Assembly: GCF_001649575.2 (NCBI RefSeq)
Contig: NC_051445.1
Span: forward strand, 10,262,134 to 10,326,133
Reading direction: 5' to 3'
From: Kryptolebias marmoratus
Lineage: Eukaryota > Chordata > Actinopteri > Cyprinodontiformes > Rivulidae
DNA length: 64,000 nucleotides
The first letter of the stretch is position 1, and each line of letters begins with the position of its first letter. This document shows positions 24,230-36,516 of this stretch, one piece after another. A model generated the notes under the pieces. That model did no database searches. It saw only the letters and a list, made by a program, of their open reading frames with translations, and had not been told where the DNA came from. The position numbers and the translations under genes were made by a program.

Positions 24230-24375
24230 TCAGAGCATGTGTTGGGGAGGACCCTCAGCTACTACCACACCAAATAATACCTCAGTAACTGTAAAACCGA
24301 CTGAGTTGTAGCCATTTGAGGGATTGCTGAGGTCAGTTAGCGGTCATGTAAATAATTAGTTTTAGATCGTGTAAA
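24230..24375 (+). repeat. Dispersed repeat A fragment
   Basis: Contains CTCAGCTACTACCACACCAAA, a CTGTAAAACCGACTGAGTTG segment and GGTCAGTTAGCGGT, the same order as in units at 22040-22860. Confidence 0.6.
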
Positions 24376-25149
24376 TCACTAAAAGGTGTTGGTACCAGAT
24401 TACACCATTTAAAACAAGACAAATCCATTAAAAACCTATTTATGTGTTGGCTAACATAAGTAGATTCTTATAATTTGCTGATAAAATTTGGACTTTTAGC
24501 TCAATTTCTAAAAGTGTAACCGAATGAATATTTTTTGTTAGACTGAATTTAAACTACAACCTTTTTTTCCCCAGTGATGATGGTGAGATCAGATCATGTA
24601 ATCGAATCTGAAAACATGATCCAACTCAGCCAGATGTTCAGTAAAACGATAACAGATATCTTAGAATAAACTAGTGAAAAAAATAAATCTTTGAGTGGAC
24701 ACTTTTAGAGTCCACATAAAATAATTAACTAAAAACAGGAGCACGTTGGGATTTTATTTCCCCCAGTGGGACAGCAGGAATGAGAAAATAATGCAGAGTG
24801 ACAACATGCTTTTTTACTTACTTTCATTTGATTCGTGTTTTAAAAGTGTAGTTATAGTTTGCTTGAGTCATAAATGTTTTCTGCAGCCGACGCCTCTCCC
24901 AGAAGAGCTGGAGCTGAAAAGATAAAGATTTGCACAACGCACGTGCACGCCATCTGTTCATGTTGTTCTGATCTATGGGCTTTAACATGTATTAATGATG
25001 ACTCAGCTGACAGGCCTCAGCAAATCTGTTTGTTCTGGATTCATCTGAACAGAGAGGGAAGTGGTTCCCCCTGGTGGATGGTTGGAGGTACTGCATCTCT
25101 GAACCAAAAGAACATCCCTGACTTGTGTTTTCTAATGAAACTATTGTGG

Positions 25150-25228
<79 letters not shown>
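25150..25228. repeat. TATC tetranucleotide microsatellite
   Basis: About 19 to 20 perfect TATC units. Its translation (Ser-Ile-Tyr-Leu repeats) makes an artificial open frame. Confidence 0.95.
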
Positions 25229-25419
25229 AAGTTCACAATATTATTAAATAATTTAAAAATACATATTTTACAAATAATTATAATAAATAAATGTGAGCAT
25301 TTCTACGTAAAAAACAGTAAATCTAACACTGCAAAACTGTCCTATTGTGTCTTTTATATCCTGATTTATGTAGGATGGATAATTAGTGTAACCCCATCTC
25401 TGCCACTTTTATAAAAAAT

Positions 25420-25880
25420 TACAATAGACATCTAAAATCATGACAAAAGCATCTCATAATTATGGGATGTTGACTCGTAATTTTAAGATGGTACTACATA
25501 ATTAATAGAATTATGACTAAGTAGCTCAATTATATGTCGCCTTAGCACCTCATAATTAGAAATTAGCATCTTAAAATTATGACTTACTAGCTAATAATGA
25601 GTGTCTCATAAAAATGTAAGTATTTGGTGAGAGATGCTAAGTTATAAATATGGGATAATCCGTCATATTTATGTCATATGTATGTCATATGTATGAGTTA
25701 TTATCACATGCTTATGACTTACTATCCGATAAATATGAGTCATCATTTCATCATTTGAGTCCAAATGATGAATTAGTATTATAAAACAATGAGATAGAAT
25801 AATTAAATGACAATAATTATGACATGCTCTGTCAGGATTTTGAGATAATATTTCATATTTATTACTTAGAGGATCTTTTT
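25420..25880. repeat. AT-rich degenerate short-period repeat
   Basis: Repeated variants of CATAATTATGA and GACTTACTA alternate in both orientations across about 450 bases (for example 25456, 25546, 25580, 25690, 25715). It looks like a decayed tandem array. It lies some 250 bases upstream of the epn1 GC-rich promoter. Confidence 0.6.
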
Positions 25881-26109
25881 TTTTTTGGGCGGAAATGGGC
25901 TTCCATATTAATTTAACCTATTCTCTGACTGGCGGTGCAAAACAAACAAAAACACTGAAAAAAAGTCAAAAAAAAGTTAAAAAACATAAAGCAGTGTTTA
26001 CTTCCCCTATAAGATATAAATATTAATGAGCTCGAAGCTTAAATGCGTTCCTGTTTTTTTATGAACAATAATAATAATAAAGATAAAGAATCATTACGTA
26101 CTTTCGGGA

Positions 26110-26430
26110 CTAATTTTCGTCGTGAAAGAGTCGCTTAATTATTCATGAGCCCCGCTCCCCTCGCAGGAGCGTACAGCGAACAGGGGGTGCGGTCCTTCCT
26201 GTAGGCGAGAACGGAACCGGAAGTTCGGCCATCTCCTCGCACATCCAGGCTACAGCAGGGTCAGTATTCGCTTCGTTTCGGCTCTCCTCCGCGTCGTGCC
26301 GTCAGCGTTCGGCGGCGTTTTCTCGTCGCGGACGAGCCTAGTCCCCGCTGCCCCGAAGCGGGACGTGTCCCGGCCTCCCGGGTCCCGCAAAGTGCAGAAC
26401 TAGCATCAGGTGCTAGCTCGGCTAGCTAGC
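26110..26430 (+). promoter_or_regulatory. epn1: GC-rich promoter and probable first non-coding exon of epn1
   Basis: Abrupt change from AT-rich DNA to a GC-rich, CpG-dense block, followed by a long intron leading to the epn1 start exon at 30266. No TATA box is visible. A GGCCATCTCC sequence (26228) resembles a YY1-type downstream element. The exact transcription start and donor site cannot be fixed from sequence alone. Confidence 0.6.
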
Positions 26431-29400
26431 AGCAAGTGATTTCTTTATCAGTCCAAACTGGCTGGTAACCTTCGCTTCTACTCTGGGATAATTCAGTGTT
26501 GTGACGGGGGCAGCTCTTTGGCATTCGGCTGCTGGCTCGTTCGTGTGAAGCTACACCTTGTGAATGTAGTTTGTTGTTGTTTTTTAAATTTATTTTTTAG
26601 ACTTCCCAGAGCATAGTGGCAAACTCTGCTAGTCAACAGTTTCGATTAGTTGGTTGCTATGTGGCTAACTTGTTAGCCGCGAAATGACAGCTGCCGTTAG
26701 TCGGGTGATTTCTTCCCACCTTGTCAGCCCAGGTAGCTCTTCTTTAACACTGCTGTATGTGCAGGTGTACCACTGTTATCCGAATGCTAACAGCCAGCTA
26801 GCCTGACAGGTGTGACAAGGTGGCAAAGTGCAGTTAAATGACGTTTTGTTTGCCTTATGTGGGGTAAGTTATCTGGACAGATGTGCCTCCTGCGTCGGCC
26901 ACATCTGGATTTTAACACCAGAAGACATGAAGAAGTTTAGGTTTGAACTTTTAACATTCTGTTGTTGTTTTTTTTCTGGCAAAGATAGGAATATAAGCTT
27001 TTCACCATAACATTCTAATGACTTGTATTGTTGTTTTGTTTTAATCTACACAATCCAAACACAAACCATGCTGAAGTAATGTTATTTTTCCCCCCCTTTT
27101 CAGTTTGTTTGCTTACTGACAGTTTCCCATAAAACTACCAGGAAGCTTTTAGTCCTCTGCTCCCACCACAGCTCAGAAAATCAGTCTACCTCCAGTGCAA
27201 GGTGTGTGTTTGCCCTTTGCCCGGGGACTTGTTCCCTCGGGGTAGTGAAAGCTGAAGCGTGGCCACCGCTGAACGAGGCTCGCAGGGTGAAGTGTCACGG
27301 TTTGGGCCATGAAGCGCCTGGCTGTGAAGATCTGAAAGGCGTCAGAGACGGATCAGATAAAAGCAGCGCTCTGTGGACCCGATGAATATGGATCACTAAT
27401 CGGGTTATCTGCCCGGAAGGTGAAGGAGGAGTGCTTGCTTTCAGTAAGGAGAGTCGTCCGTGAACTTTTACGCAATTACACCCCTGCTATTTATTTAAGA
27501 AGCTCGGCCATGGCCATGTGCTGTGCTAGTTAGACATCTGAGGGTCGTAAATGCTTGTGAAATGAAGACGCGTGTGTGTTGCGGTTGCGAGCAGTGGAGT
27601 TGAAATGCCCTTAATGAAACCTGATAGTTTTCTCAGGGGCTGCTATTAGACTTTGTGACAGGCCTCCAAGAGTCCCTGAAGTGACTTGTGTAATGATATT
27701 TACAGTATGTTCAGGTACGTGGGGTCCCTTCCTGTTGGCATGGCATAAAATCTAAACCTCTTACTCTGCTTGCCACGCTGATTTAACAGAATGACATGGT
27801 TTTTTTTGATCAGCATCGATATATTTAACTCGTGTTTGCCGACTTCCTTGCTGGTAAATGGATGTATTTTTTAACAAGCTGCAGAGAATATTAGGCCTGA
27901 TTTGGTAACGTTGACTCGTTACGCTCTTATTGTATCAGCTCTGTCAGAGTTTCAGACAAGTAATTGTTATACTCATTTACTGGACTAAATAAGAAAGCTA
28001 CTTTAATTTACATGTGCCTAATGCTGGAGTTATTCTTGTGGAAGATCTCTAAAATAAAATGTAAACAGAAACATTTGGATCACACACTATAAGACAGTCG
28101 TGACAATAGTGAGACTGATCCGAAATAATAAAAAAAGTGACATATTTGCTTCCTTACTGTAGTGTTTATGCCTATTACTAGGGTTTAAAACTTAATTTAA
28201 TACTTGTATGCATCTCCCGTATTTATAATTCTAGCTTCAAAGGTAATTTATTCCCCTTTTTTAGAAAAAAAACATGCATTCTTTGCTTGGTGCTATGTGT
28301 CAGAGGTCATTAAACTTTAAAGGTTTTCTTGGAAAGCAGCTTTGTGTCTAAGTTACCCGACGAGGCTAATTTATCGCACTTGGAGGATTTTTATTCAGTG
28401 TTTAAAAATGAGCTGATCTTCTTTTATGCTGAGGTTTTTGTCATCTTTAAGGAGAAATGATGTCAGGAGGTGTTCTCCTAACTCTGTTAAAGCTGATTAT
28501 TTTTGCAGGCGTGCGTCTAAAGAAGACATCTGTCTTTTAAAATAAAATATAACAAAACATAACTACAGGACGTAAACACTAAACCACCCGATCGTCCCGT
28601 TTTCTTCTTTTTTTTATCCTTTGCTTAATTTAAACGTAACACTCCTGAAAGGATTTCAGAAGCAAACGGCAGTCAAATGAGAACGTTAAGGGAGACTTCA
28701 GAAAGCGTTTGTTGTTGTTGTTTGTCGCGCTCCTGTTTAGTTTTTTTGGCGTCGCTCGTGGCGCCATCTGTTTGGTGTGAAAATGCAGTTTTGTGGCAGT
28801 GAAAGGATGCATCTGGTCCGCAACAATTGTCCAGCCTGCTGTGTAAGCAGTCTCTGTTACAACGTTCAGGATGCACAGCCAGAACTAGTATTATGTTCTT
28901 AAAACAATTAAAAAAAAAAGATTTCTTGTTATTAAGCCATCATTAGAGGGGGGAGGTTACTGAACATAAACGTCTGGTCCAGAAAACTTTGTTTATTTAC
29001 ACTGTTTGTATCTAATATTTTTAATCCATGACTTTTAGGTGAACGCTCCCTGACTCCAAGGGCTCCTGGATGTCTGATAGGTTGTTGGAAATGCAGCGAT
29101 AAAGAACGTTATATTACCCGTTATATTAGTTAAATAAATAGAAACGTGCCCTTGGCAACAGAGTTCAAAGTTCAGTTCACGTTCAGGAGGCCTGCCTCAG
29201 GCAGTGTTGTGTAATTTTACTGTACTGTAAAGCTGCAGAGTAGTTAGTAAATTTACCAACATACTGATTGATGGACAAACCCCCATTTAATTATTTATTT
29301 ATTCCTTACTTACACAGCTTAACCCATTTCGATTGGTCTAGAGTTTTATTTATCTTTATTTATTTGAAACTATGACCTAAAACGTTTTCTTTTTAATTCT

Positions 29401-30298
29401 CAGCCTCAGAAACAATAAATAAATAAGGTTTTTGAGAGGTGCATTTACTGAAGTTGCTCAATTCTTTATGTTAATATGTATTTTATTTTAAATGAAAGCT
29501 ATAGATAATTGTTTTTAATTAAAACTTTTAGTGAAAGTTGGTCAATAAAGGATCGGTTCATGCAACAAGCCGGCTCATGAAATGTTGTGTTTTCTACAGC
29601 AAAATAAAAAAAAAAAAACTAGTAAAAGTTGTATTTGTGTCATATAAAATGTGACACAAGTGAGCCGGTTTTGAGACGTAAGCGATCAGCCTTGCGTGGA
29701 TCAGCAACAGATCATGTGGGATTTTTGAAACTGAATATGGGCTTTGTATCCAAAATTCTTACTTTTGAAAGTAGTCGTTGCATAAGATTCAGCCTGTTTG
29801 TTCTGTTGTGAGATCCAGCGTCTCGTTGTTTGTTTGTTTTTTAACCGTATCCTCAATCTTTTTCCAACAGTTTTCCCGTCCACCTAAATCCGCGGTTTTC
29901 AGAGCCAATGTTGCCACGGGGAGAAAGAGACAAAGTGAGACAGAGGACTCCGTGACTGAGTGAGGGACAGGACGGAGGAAGAGAAGAGGACTGGGAGAAG
30001 ACCGCCTTATTCTGAATCATTCTTGAGTAACGGATGTATGTGTTAAAAAGCCATCTTTCACTTAATTCTAGCATTTTTTTTTTCAAGGCCTTCTTTTTCT
30101 TTTTTGTTCCCATCTTTTCCAGTCTTTGGTTCTTAAATTTCTTTCTCCTACGTTTCTTATTGCTGTTTTGTCTTAATAGTTTCAATTTGTTTGAAACGTG
30201 GTCTGTATAATTGCATATATGATATAAAAACTATACTTTATAGCCTTGAATCTCCATCTGTTCAGATTGCAACAGAACTCCGTGGCCAGACAGTTGCC

Positions 30299-33200
30299 AT
30301 GTCGACCTCATCGCTACGGCGACAAGTAAAGAACATCGTCCACAACTATTCAGAGGCAGAAATCAAGGTTGTGTGTCTTTTTCGCCTTATCAGAGTTTCC
30401 TTTTTCTCAGTTTTGTCTGTCTGCATTTCCTAAATCCCAGCTACTCACACGCTGAACATAAACCTCTGACACTGAGGGCGTTGTGGCGCTTTTGTGCCAT
30501 TTTTAAAGGTAATTTTAAGCGTTTCAGAGCTTCTGTTTCTGTCTAGCCTGTGTCACGAGTTCACATATTCACTCTGGGAAAAAGTTTTTGCCTCCAAACG
30601 ACCCTCGTCACAAAGTCCTTGAATAAAAGGTAATGAAAGTTTGTCCCTAACTTGTGTCGCTCAGGTTAGAGAGGCAACGTCCAACGACCCATGGGGTCCC
30701 AGCAGCTCTCTTATGTCAGAGATCGCAGATCTGACCTACAACGTCGTGGCCTTCTCGGAAATCATGAGCATGGTGTGGAAGCGACTCAATGACCACGGAA
30801 AGAACTGGAGACACGTGTACAAGGTGTGGAGTTTGGTTCAATTTGGGAATGGTCTTACTCTCAGTAAACCTTACAAGTTCAAAGTATTAAAGTGTAAAAA
30901 TATTCAAAATTATGGGCTCATAATGTACGCTATACAGTCTGCTGTCTGTATCTTCTGCTAAAAATCCCTTAATTTTTTATTCTTCAAAGAACAAAACTCT
31001 AAAGGCACCCGGGAATCTCTCAGAGGGGGTGGGATGAGTAAAAAGTTCCTATAAGTTTTGAATTTACTGCTAACTTTAGAGGCAAATGTTTGTTTTTATC
31101 AGAGATTCCATATTTGATCAACTCATATGGCTCCACACTGCTGTTAATTTAATCTGAAACTATAGAAAAATAAGGAAACAGATTTTAACGCATTCATTTT
31201 TGCCTTTTCTCTTAATCCAGAATGTTCCAACTAAGTCATTTTTCTGCTTTTTTTTTCTTTCTTTCTTTCGCCCTTCAGGCGATGACTCTTATGGAATACC
31301 TGATCAAGACGGGTTCAGAACGTGTTGCCCAACAGTGTCGAGAAAACATCTACGCAGTCCAAACCCTGAAGGATTTCCAGTACATAGACAGAGACGGCAA
31401 AGACCAGGTACACACACACACACACACACACCCATGCTAACAAGGCTAAGCAGAAATCTTTCATAAATTAGATCCATATTTGAGTTCTGCAGGAACACTT
31501 TGTAAACTCTCCTTGAATGAACTTCAAGCAGTGAGACTGATGAAGTGTTTCAGACTTTTCCCACAACCCCACAAAGCCAGTTGTCATGAATAAAGTGTGC
31601 AAAGTTAATCAGTTGTTAAGCTAACAGTAAGACCTATAGTGTAACTACAGTTCTGTTCATGTTTTGAGCCATTTATCATTTCTTTGTCATTTGTTTTCAA
31701 AAACAATCATCACCCCCCCNNNNNNNNNNNNNNNNNNNNNNNNNNNNNNNNNNNNNNNNNNNNNNNNNNNNNNNNNNNNNNNNNNNNNNNNNNNNNNNNN
31801 NNNNNNNNNNNNNNNNNNNNCCCCGCATGTTTTAGTTCTTGAGCAACACCAAAACAGCTCTCTGAAATAAAATGTAACCCAACCCTTCTGTAGAGCTGTT
31901 TCCCAAGACCACGTTTAAACGTTACAAGTTTCGCTCTTTTGATTCGGAAAATAAAGACCGAAGGAAGACCTTTGCACGTTAATATATATGCACAAATAAA
32001 AAAGCAGTTTTTCGTTTAGACTTCTCATCTTTGTTTAAAATAATAAAAAAAGAACTCCCTAAAGTGTCTAATAATTGTTTACTTGTTTGTTTAGGGTTTG
32101 AATGTTCGAGAGAAAGCTAAGCAGCTTGTGACGTTGTTGAAAGACGAAGAAAAGCTCAGAGAGGAGAGGATCCATGCTCTGAAAACCAAAGAGAAAATGG
32201 CACAGACCACCAGCGGTGAGATGTTTCCCCGATCAGCCGGCAGCTTGAAAAAGGTCGCATTTGTCTCATCCGCGTATGTTTGTCTAACCCTCCAGCCTCC
32301 TCAGCCCCCTCGGCGCCCAGCCTGGGGGGCAGCCTATCACTGGGCTCGCACTCTTTAGGGGCCGATCCGGATCAGGCGTGGCCGCAAAGCTCCGGAGAGG
32401 AAGACCTGCAGCTGCAGCTGGCTTTGGCCATGAGTAAAGAAGAGGCCGAGCAGGTAATCACAGAGTCGCACCTCGACGCCCTCAGTGCTAGTTTACATCC
32501 TGCTACATTTGTCGTTTAAATGCAATGCAGCGACAGTGTACGCAGAGGCACGTTCAGTACACCTCGCTCTGCTCTCACCATTTAACCACTGACCTCCCCC
32601 AGAATAGCGCGGATCCTCTGGAGGTTGCAGAGCTGCGCTATGCAATCACGCTCAGCCAAGAGATGCACCAAAAGGTCAGGGGCAGAGAGTGTGTTCAGCT
32701 GATCGGAGCTCAGTCATCAACTATCTGTTTTTTTTTTTGTTTGTTTTTCTGTCAGTTGGAATTACTCGAGTGCAAAACCGAAAATCGATTAATCAATAAA
32801 ATTCACTTACGCTCATATTTGTCTTGTGGGAATTCCCTGCTTGCATCTATTTGCATGAAGCTGCACCAATTCTGTCGAGGTGATTCGGTTTGCTGTTGCG
32901 TGCCACGATCTTCTCTGCTTGCACGAAAAAAATATGCTTCTTATGTTCTTATTAAGCTCCCAAAGAACTGTTTCTCTATAATCTGACTGAATTATCATTC
33001 CTGCATGGTATGGGCAAATACTTTCCATAACAATAAGCAACGAGTGTGTTGTAAGTATCGATTGTTCTTTCCTGCCCCTTGCCCTTTCTGACAGCATGCG
33101 TTTAACTGGGGCGTCGATTTGAGATACGCTCCCTTATCTGCTACAGCTTTCCCCTGATGTGATCACTTTATTGTGGCGTGTTTACAGAGTGCAAAACTCG

Positions 33201-36200
33201 TTTGCTTCTTGTATTCAAGTGGTTACAATCATTGTACGCAAGCAGGTCTTGCTGAGGCACTTCTTTTTGTTCAGAAGCGTCTGATACGGGCTTCTTCTTC
33301 TAAAGTGCATTAAAATGTGCAAGCTTACTTTGGATTTCTAATTTTCTCAAGTGTCTTTAGTGACCGGTTAATCTGCGTTAATTATGTTAAACTTTGGATT
33401 GTACCCAGAAATTGATTTTTCTGTATGATTTTCCCCTATTATGACTTTTATTGTCTATTAGTAAACTGATTTGTGTGTGTGTGTGTGTGTGTGATCGGCA
33501 GGAGGAGCGGCTGCGCAGAGGTGACGATCTGAGACTGCAGATGGCCATCGAGGAGAGCAAAAGGGAGAAACCCAAACCAGAGGAGGTTTGTGTGAAATGT
33601 CAGCCGATAATTTACGGTTCTTGTTTATCTAAATGTTCATTTCCTCTTTTCACAACAAAACCATCTACCCTGCAGCTTCATGAACGTCAGATCACGATTC
33701 GTTTCTTCTATAGGGTGCGCTGATGGAGCTGAGTGCCGCGGACCCCTGGGGGGCCCCTGCCACCGTCACTGTGAGCTCCGCCGGCCCTTCACCTCCACTC
33801 ACAGTTTCCGGCCCCGCCTCTTCCTCCGGGCCGTGGGGTACGGCGCCCGCAGACCCGTGGGGGGTGGCGTCACCCACCTCCCCAACGAGCTCCGACCCCT
33901 GGGGAGGGGGAGCGCCGCCCACTATAGCCCCTCCCCCCGACCCCTGGGGTGAGACTTCCAACAAAGTCAACAACGTGGACCCCTGGGGAAACTCAGGTGA
34001 GCTGTCGAAGCCGTCAGGTGGGTGAAGCTGAACTCGCCGCCGATTGTTAAACAGAACGCTGTTTTCTGGCTGAAAGGGGATGTAAACGCATCGACCTTTA
34101 CTCCTCTTTCCTCCACAGTTTCTTATCCTGTCTCTAAAGCAGCCTTCATTCATATTCAGTCATGTCGTCACGCTGTCATATTTGATCTTCTCGTCCACCG
34201 AGATGCTTTCATTTTGTAACAAGGAAAGCAAGCATGTTCAGCCCATTCAGCCATTCTCCTCATGTGTCTAAACCGGAGATTTTTATCCTCTTGTTTCCAC
34301 TCAGGACTGGCTGTGTCTCAACCAGAGCCGTTTTCTTCTGTTGCCCTTTCATGCCTTTATTTTAACGCTTGGTGTTACTTCTTATCTCTCCTTTACCTCC
34401 ACGGAGCTTTAGACGATCAGTGGGTCAAAGTTGTGTGCAGGACGTCCCTCCTCTGTCCTCACTCGTAAACTCAGTAACGTCGGCGAGGTTAAGGAGAGAG
34501 AAATGCCGCTGTTTGAACCCAGTCCAGCTTCCTGCTTCCTCCTTACTGTGTGTTGTACCTGTAAGGTGTTGTGTTAACCCTCCCCTCCCCTGCATCTCCT
34601 CCCCCCTCCCCCCCCTGTAGCTGTGACCCCCCCCAGTGCTGACCCCTGGGGCTCCCCAGTGCCACCCAGCACATCCTCCTCGGGGGGACCGGTAGACCCC
34701 TGGGCGGGGGAGGGGTCCGTCCCTGCCTCTGACCCTGTCTCCTCCGACATCTGGAGTGGCACCGCCAAACATACTAACGGCACAGGTACATCCACACGGA
34801 TTAACAAACACCGAGGCACCGACACGCGTTTTCAGGAGATTCTTATAGTTGCCGCAGACTTTCAGTTGCATTTCTCAACAGTTGTCTTGTCTCACATTTC
34901 ATCCTTGTGTAGTACGTGCACGTAAACAGTTCTAGATTCCCGTTCCTCCTCTGATACTGTATCTTACTCGCTTCCACGCGCCGCCCTTCTTCCCTGTCAA
35001 CGTTAGGAGATCCAGAGAGGCGAGGGTCTTCAGCGGCAGTCGGCGACAGCACGAGCTCGCCGGTTCCCTTCGACCTGTCGTCTCTCGGCTCCTCGCTGCC
35101 CGTTCGGAAAACGCCCGAGTCCTTCCTCGGCCCCAACGCGGCGCTTGTCGACCTCGACTCCCTGGTGTCGTCCAAACCCAAACCCAAACCCAAGCAGCAG
35201 CCGCCTCCTTCCATCTCTTCGTCTTCGACAAACAACCCCTTCCTCCAGAACACAGGTTAGATGGATACAGCAGCACCAACCAAGTTTGGCTTTTCTCTTT
35301 TAGGCTTTTGTTAGAATCTTGGAAGTTTTAGGGTTTAGCCATTCAAAATATAAAGTGAAACAAAAGCCGACAGCATTACAGCTTCAGGCAGCGACAGAAA
35401 CTTCTTTAATAAACTTTTAATCAACCAGATATTTACAAACACTCTGCCAGAAAGATGGAGACTCTTAACATCGCCTGGTTCTGGTGGTTTACTCTGAACT
35501 AAAGTGTTTCTCAAATTATGTATTTGAGGGAAAAATAACCCTTTCTGTTTCAAAGATATAAGTTATATTGAGGCAATAATACATTTGGAAACATGCAGTA
35601 AGTCCAACCTTTTACGTTCTGTTTGAAAAACGGTTGTGTAGCTGATAAAAAAAAACCCAACAGAAATTAGAGGAAGTGAATCCATTTCATGACCCCAAAT
35701 GTAATAAATAGATTTTTGATGACCTTCTTACTACTTTTTTTATGTTTTCTAAAGAATTGCTGTTTGGGGTGTTTATTAGCAGATAAGACTCGAGCTTTAA
35801 ATGAGACCTAAAAAGTCTGAAAAGCTTGTTTTTGAAAATTTACTGTCCCGTACGTCTTGTTTTTACCGATTTCTGTTTTAATAAAAGTTTTATTAAAGAT
35901 TGTGAAGATTTCAGTGTAAATAGTAACAGTTTTTGTTCCCGACCCCCCCCAGGCTCGTCTCCTGCTCCCGGCATGGCCGTAACTCCAGGCAGCACCATTT
36001 CCAGCAGGGGCGTTTCTCCGACACCGGCCTCCTCCAACCCCTTCGGCGTGGCCCCCGCCATGAGCTCCATCTCCCCCCAGCCCTCGTCTTTAGGCCTGAG
36101 CGCCCTGCGCACCAGCCCCGTGCCTCCCAACCCCATGCTGGGCATGGTCCAGCCAGGAATGGGCCTGGGGCCGATGAGCGTGGGGATGGGGGCCCCCGGA

Positions 36201-36415
36201 ATGGGCCTGGGCATGATGCAGGCCAGCCCCATGGGGATGCCCTTCAGCGGCCTCTCCCCTATGGGACCCCCAGGCTCTGCTCTTTTGGGACCAGGAGGCA
36301 TGCCACCCCCTCAGCAGATTTTGGGTGGGCCCGCCGGAGCAGGGNGATGGGGGCGGGGGGGTCGATGGGGGGCGGGGCCACGGCGGGCACGAGCACCAAC
36401 CCGTTTCTTCTTTGA
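30299..36415 (+). CDS. epn1: Epsin-1, endocytic adaptor
   Basis: Membrane-bending clathrin adaptor. Coding exons: 30299-30367, 30665-30823, 31279-31407, 32095-32215, 32296-32453, 32603-32674, 33502-33585, 33714-33996, 34621-34785, 35007-35255, 35953-36415, about 650 residues. The start exon opens at a 30266 acceptor, so the 5' UTR is split. Residues 1 to about 145 form an ENTH domain starting MSTSSLRRQVKNIVHNYSEA. Three ubiquitin-interacting motifs follow at about 195-260. Next are many DPW motifs for the AP2 ear, a clathrin-box-like LVDLDSL after KTPESFLGPNAA, and NPF motifs for EH domains, ending TNPFLL. MSTSS and AMTLMEY favour EPN1 over EPN2/EPN3. The FSDFDRLR-type block of mammalian EPN1 was not found. 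A single N at 36345 breaks the frame; shifting by one base restores the conserved C-terminus. Confidence 0.95.
31410..31430. repeat. AC microsatellite
   Basis: (AC)n directly after the donor site of an epn1 exon ending at 31407. Confidence 0.85.
31720..31820. other. Assembly gap (about 100 N)
   Basis: Run of N flanked by C runs, in an epn1 intron (31408-32094). Exon phases on both sides agree, so no coding exon needs to be inside it. Confidence 0.99.
32675..33501 (+). other. Intron of epn1
   Basis: Intron of 827 bases with no repeat I recognise apart from a GT run (33473-33493) beside the acceptor. Confidence 0.85.
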
Positions 36416-36510
36416 GGAAGCGTCGCCGTCGTTTCGCTCACCTTTCTGCCTCCTCTTCACCTGCTCACCCCGTCACCCATCCGCCCCGCCATCGCAAATC
36501 ATGTCCACAA

Positions 36511-36516
36511 AATAAA
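36511..36516 (+). terminator. epn1: Polyadenylation signal candidate, epn1
   Basis: AATAAA about 95 bases after the epn1 stop. A later AATAAA lies near 37127; the long A/T-rich tract to 37.9 kb may hold a longer 3' UTR. Confidence 0.4.

Larger units (their letters stand above)
18309..26109. other. Intergenic region between SBK and epn1, repeat-rich
   Basis: Should contain the unlocated first exon and promoter of the SBK2-like gene. Otherwise it holds microsatellites (18746-18776, 20118-20170, 24014-24039, 25150-25228), repeat A arrays (19310-19800, 22040-22860, 24230-24375), a teleost-type dispersed repeat (23690-23995), an assembly gap (21535-21549) and an AT-rich degenerate repeat (25420-25880). 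A GC-rich patch at about 23250-23500 has no recognisable coding match. Confidence 0.5.

Noticed and set aside
24874..25251. Open frame of 125 codons as a gene
   Set aside because: Its end is the translated TATC microsatellite and the rest matches nothing; no splice partners.
34022..34620. Read-through frame after the epn1 exon ending 33996
   Set aside because: Intronic; the phase of exons 33714-33996 and 34621-34785 joins exactly through a GT-AG intron.
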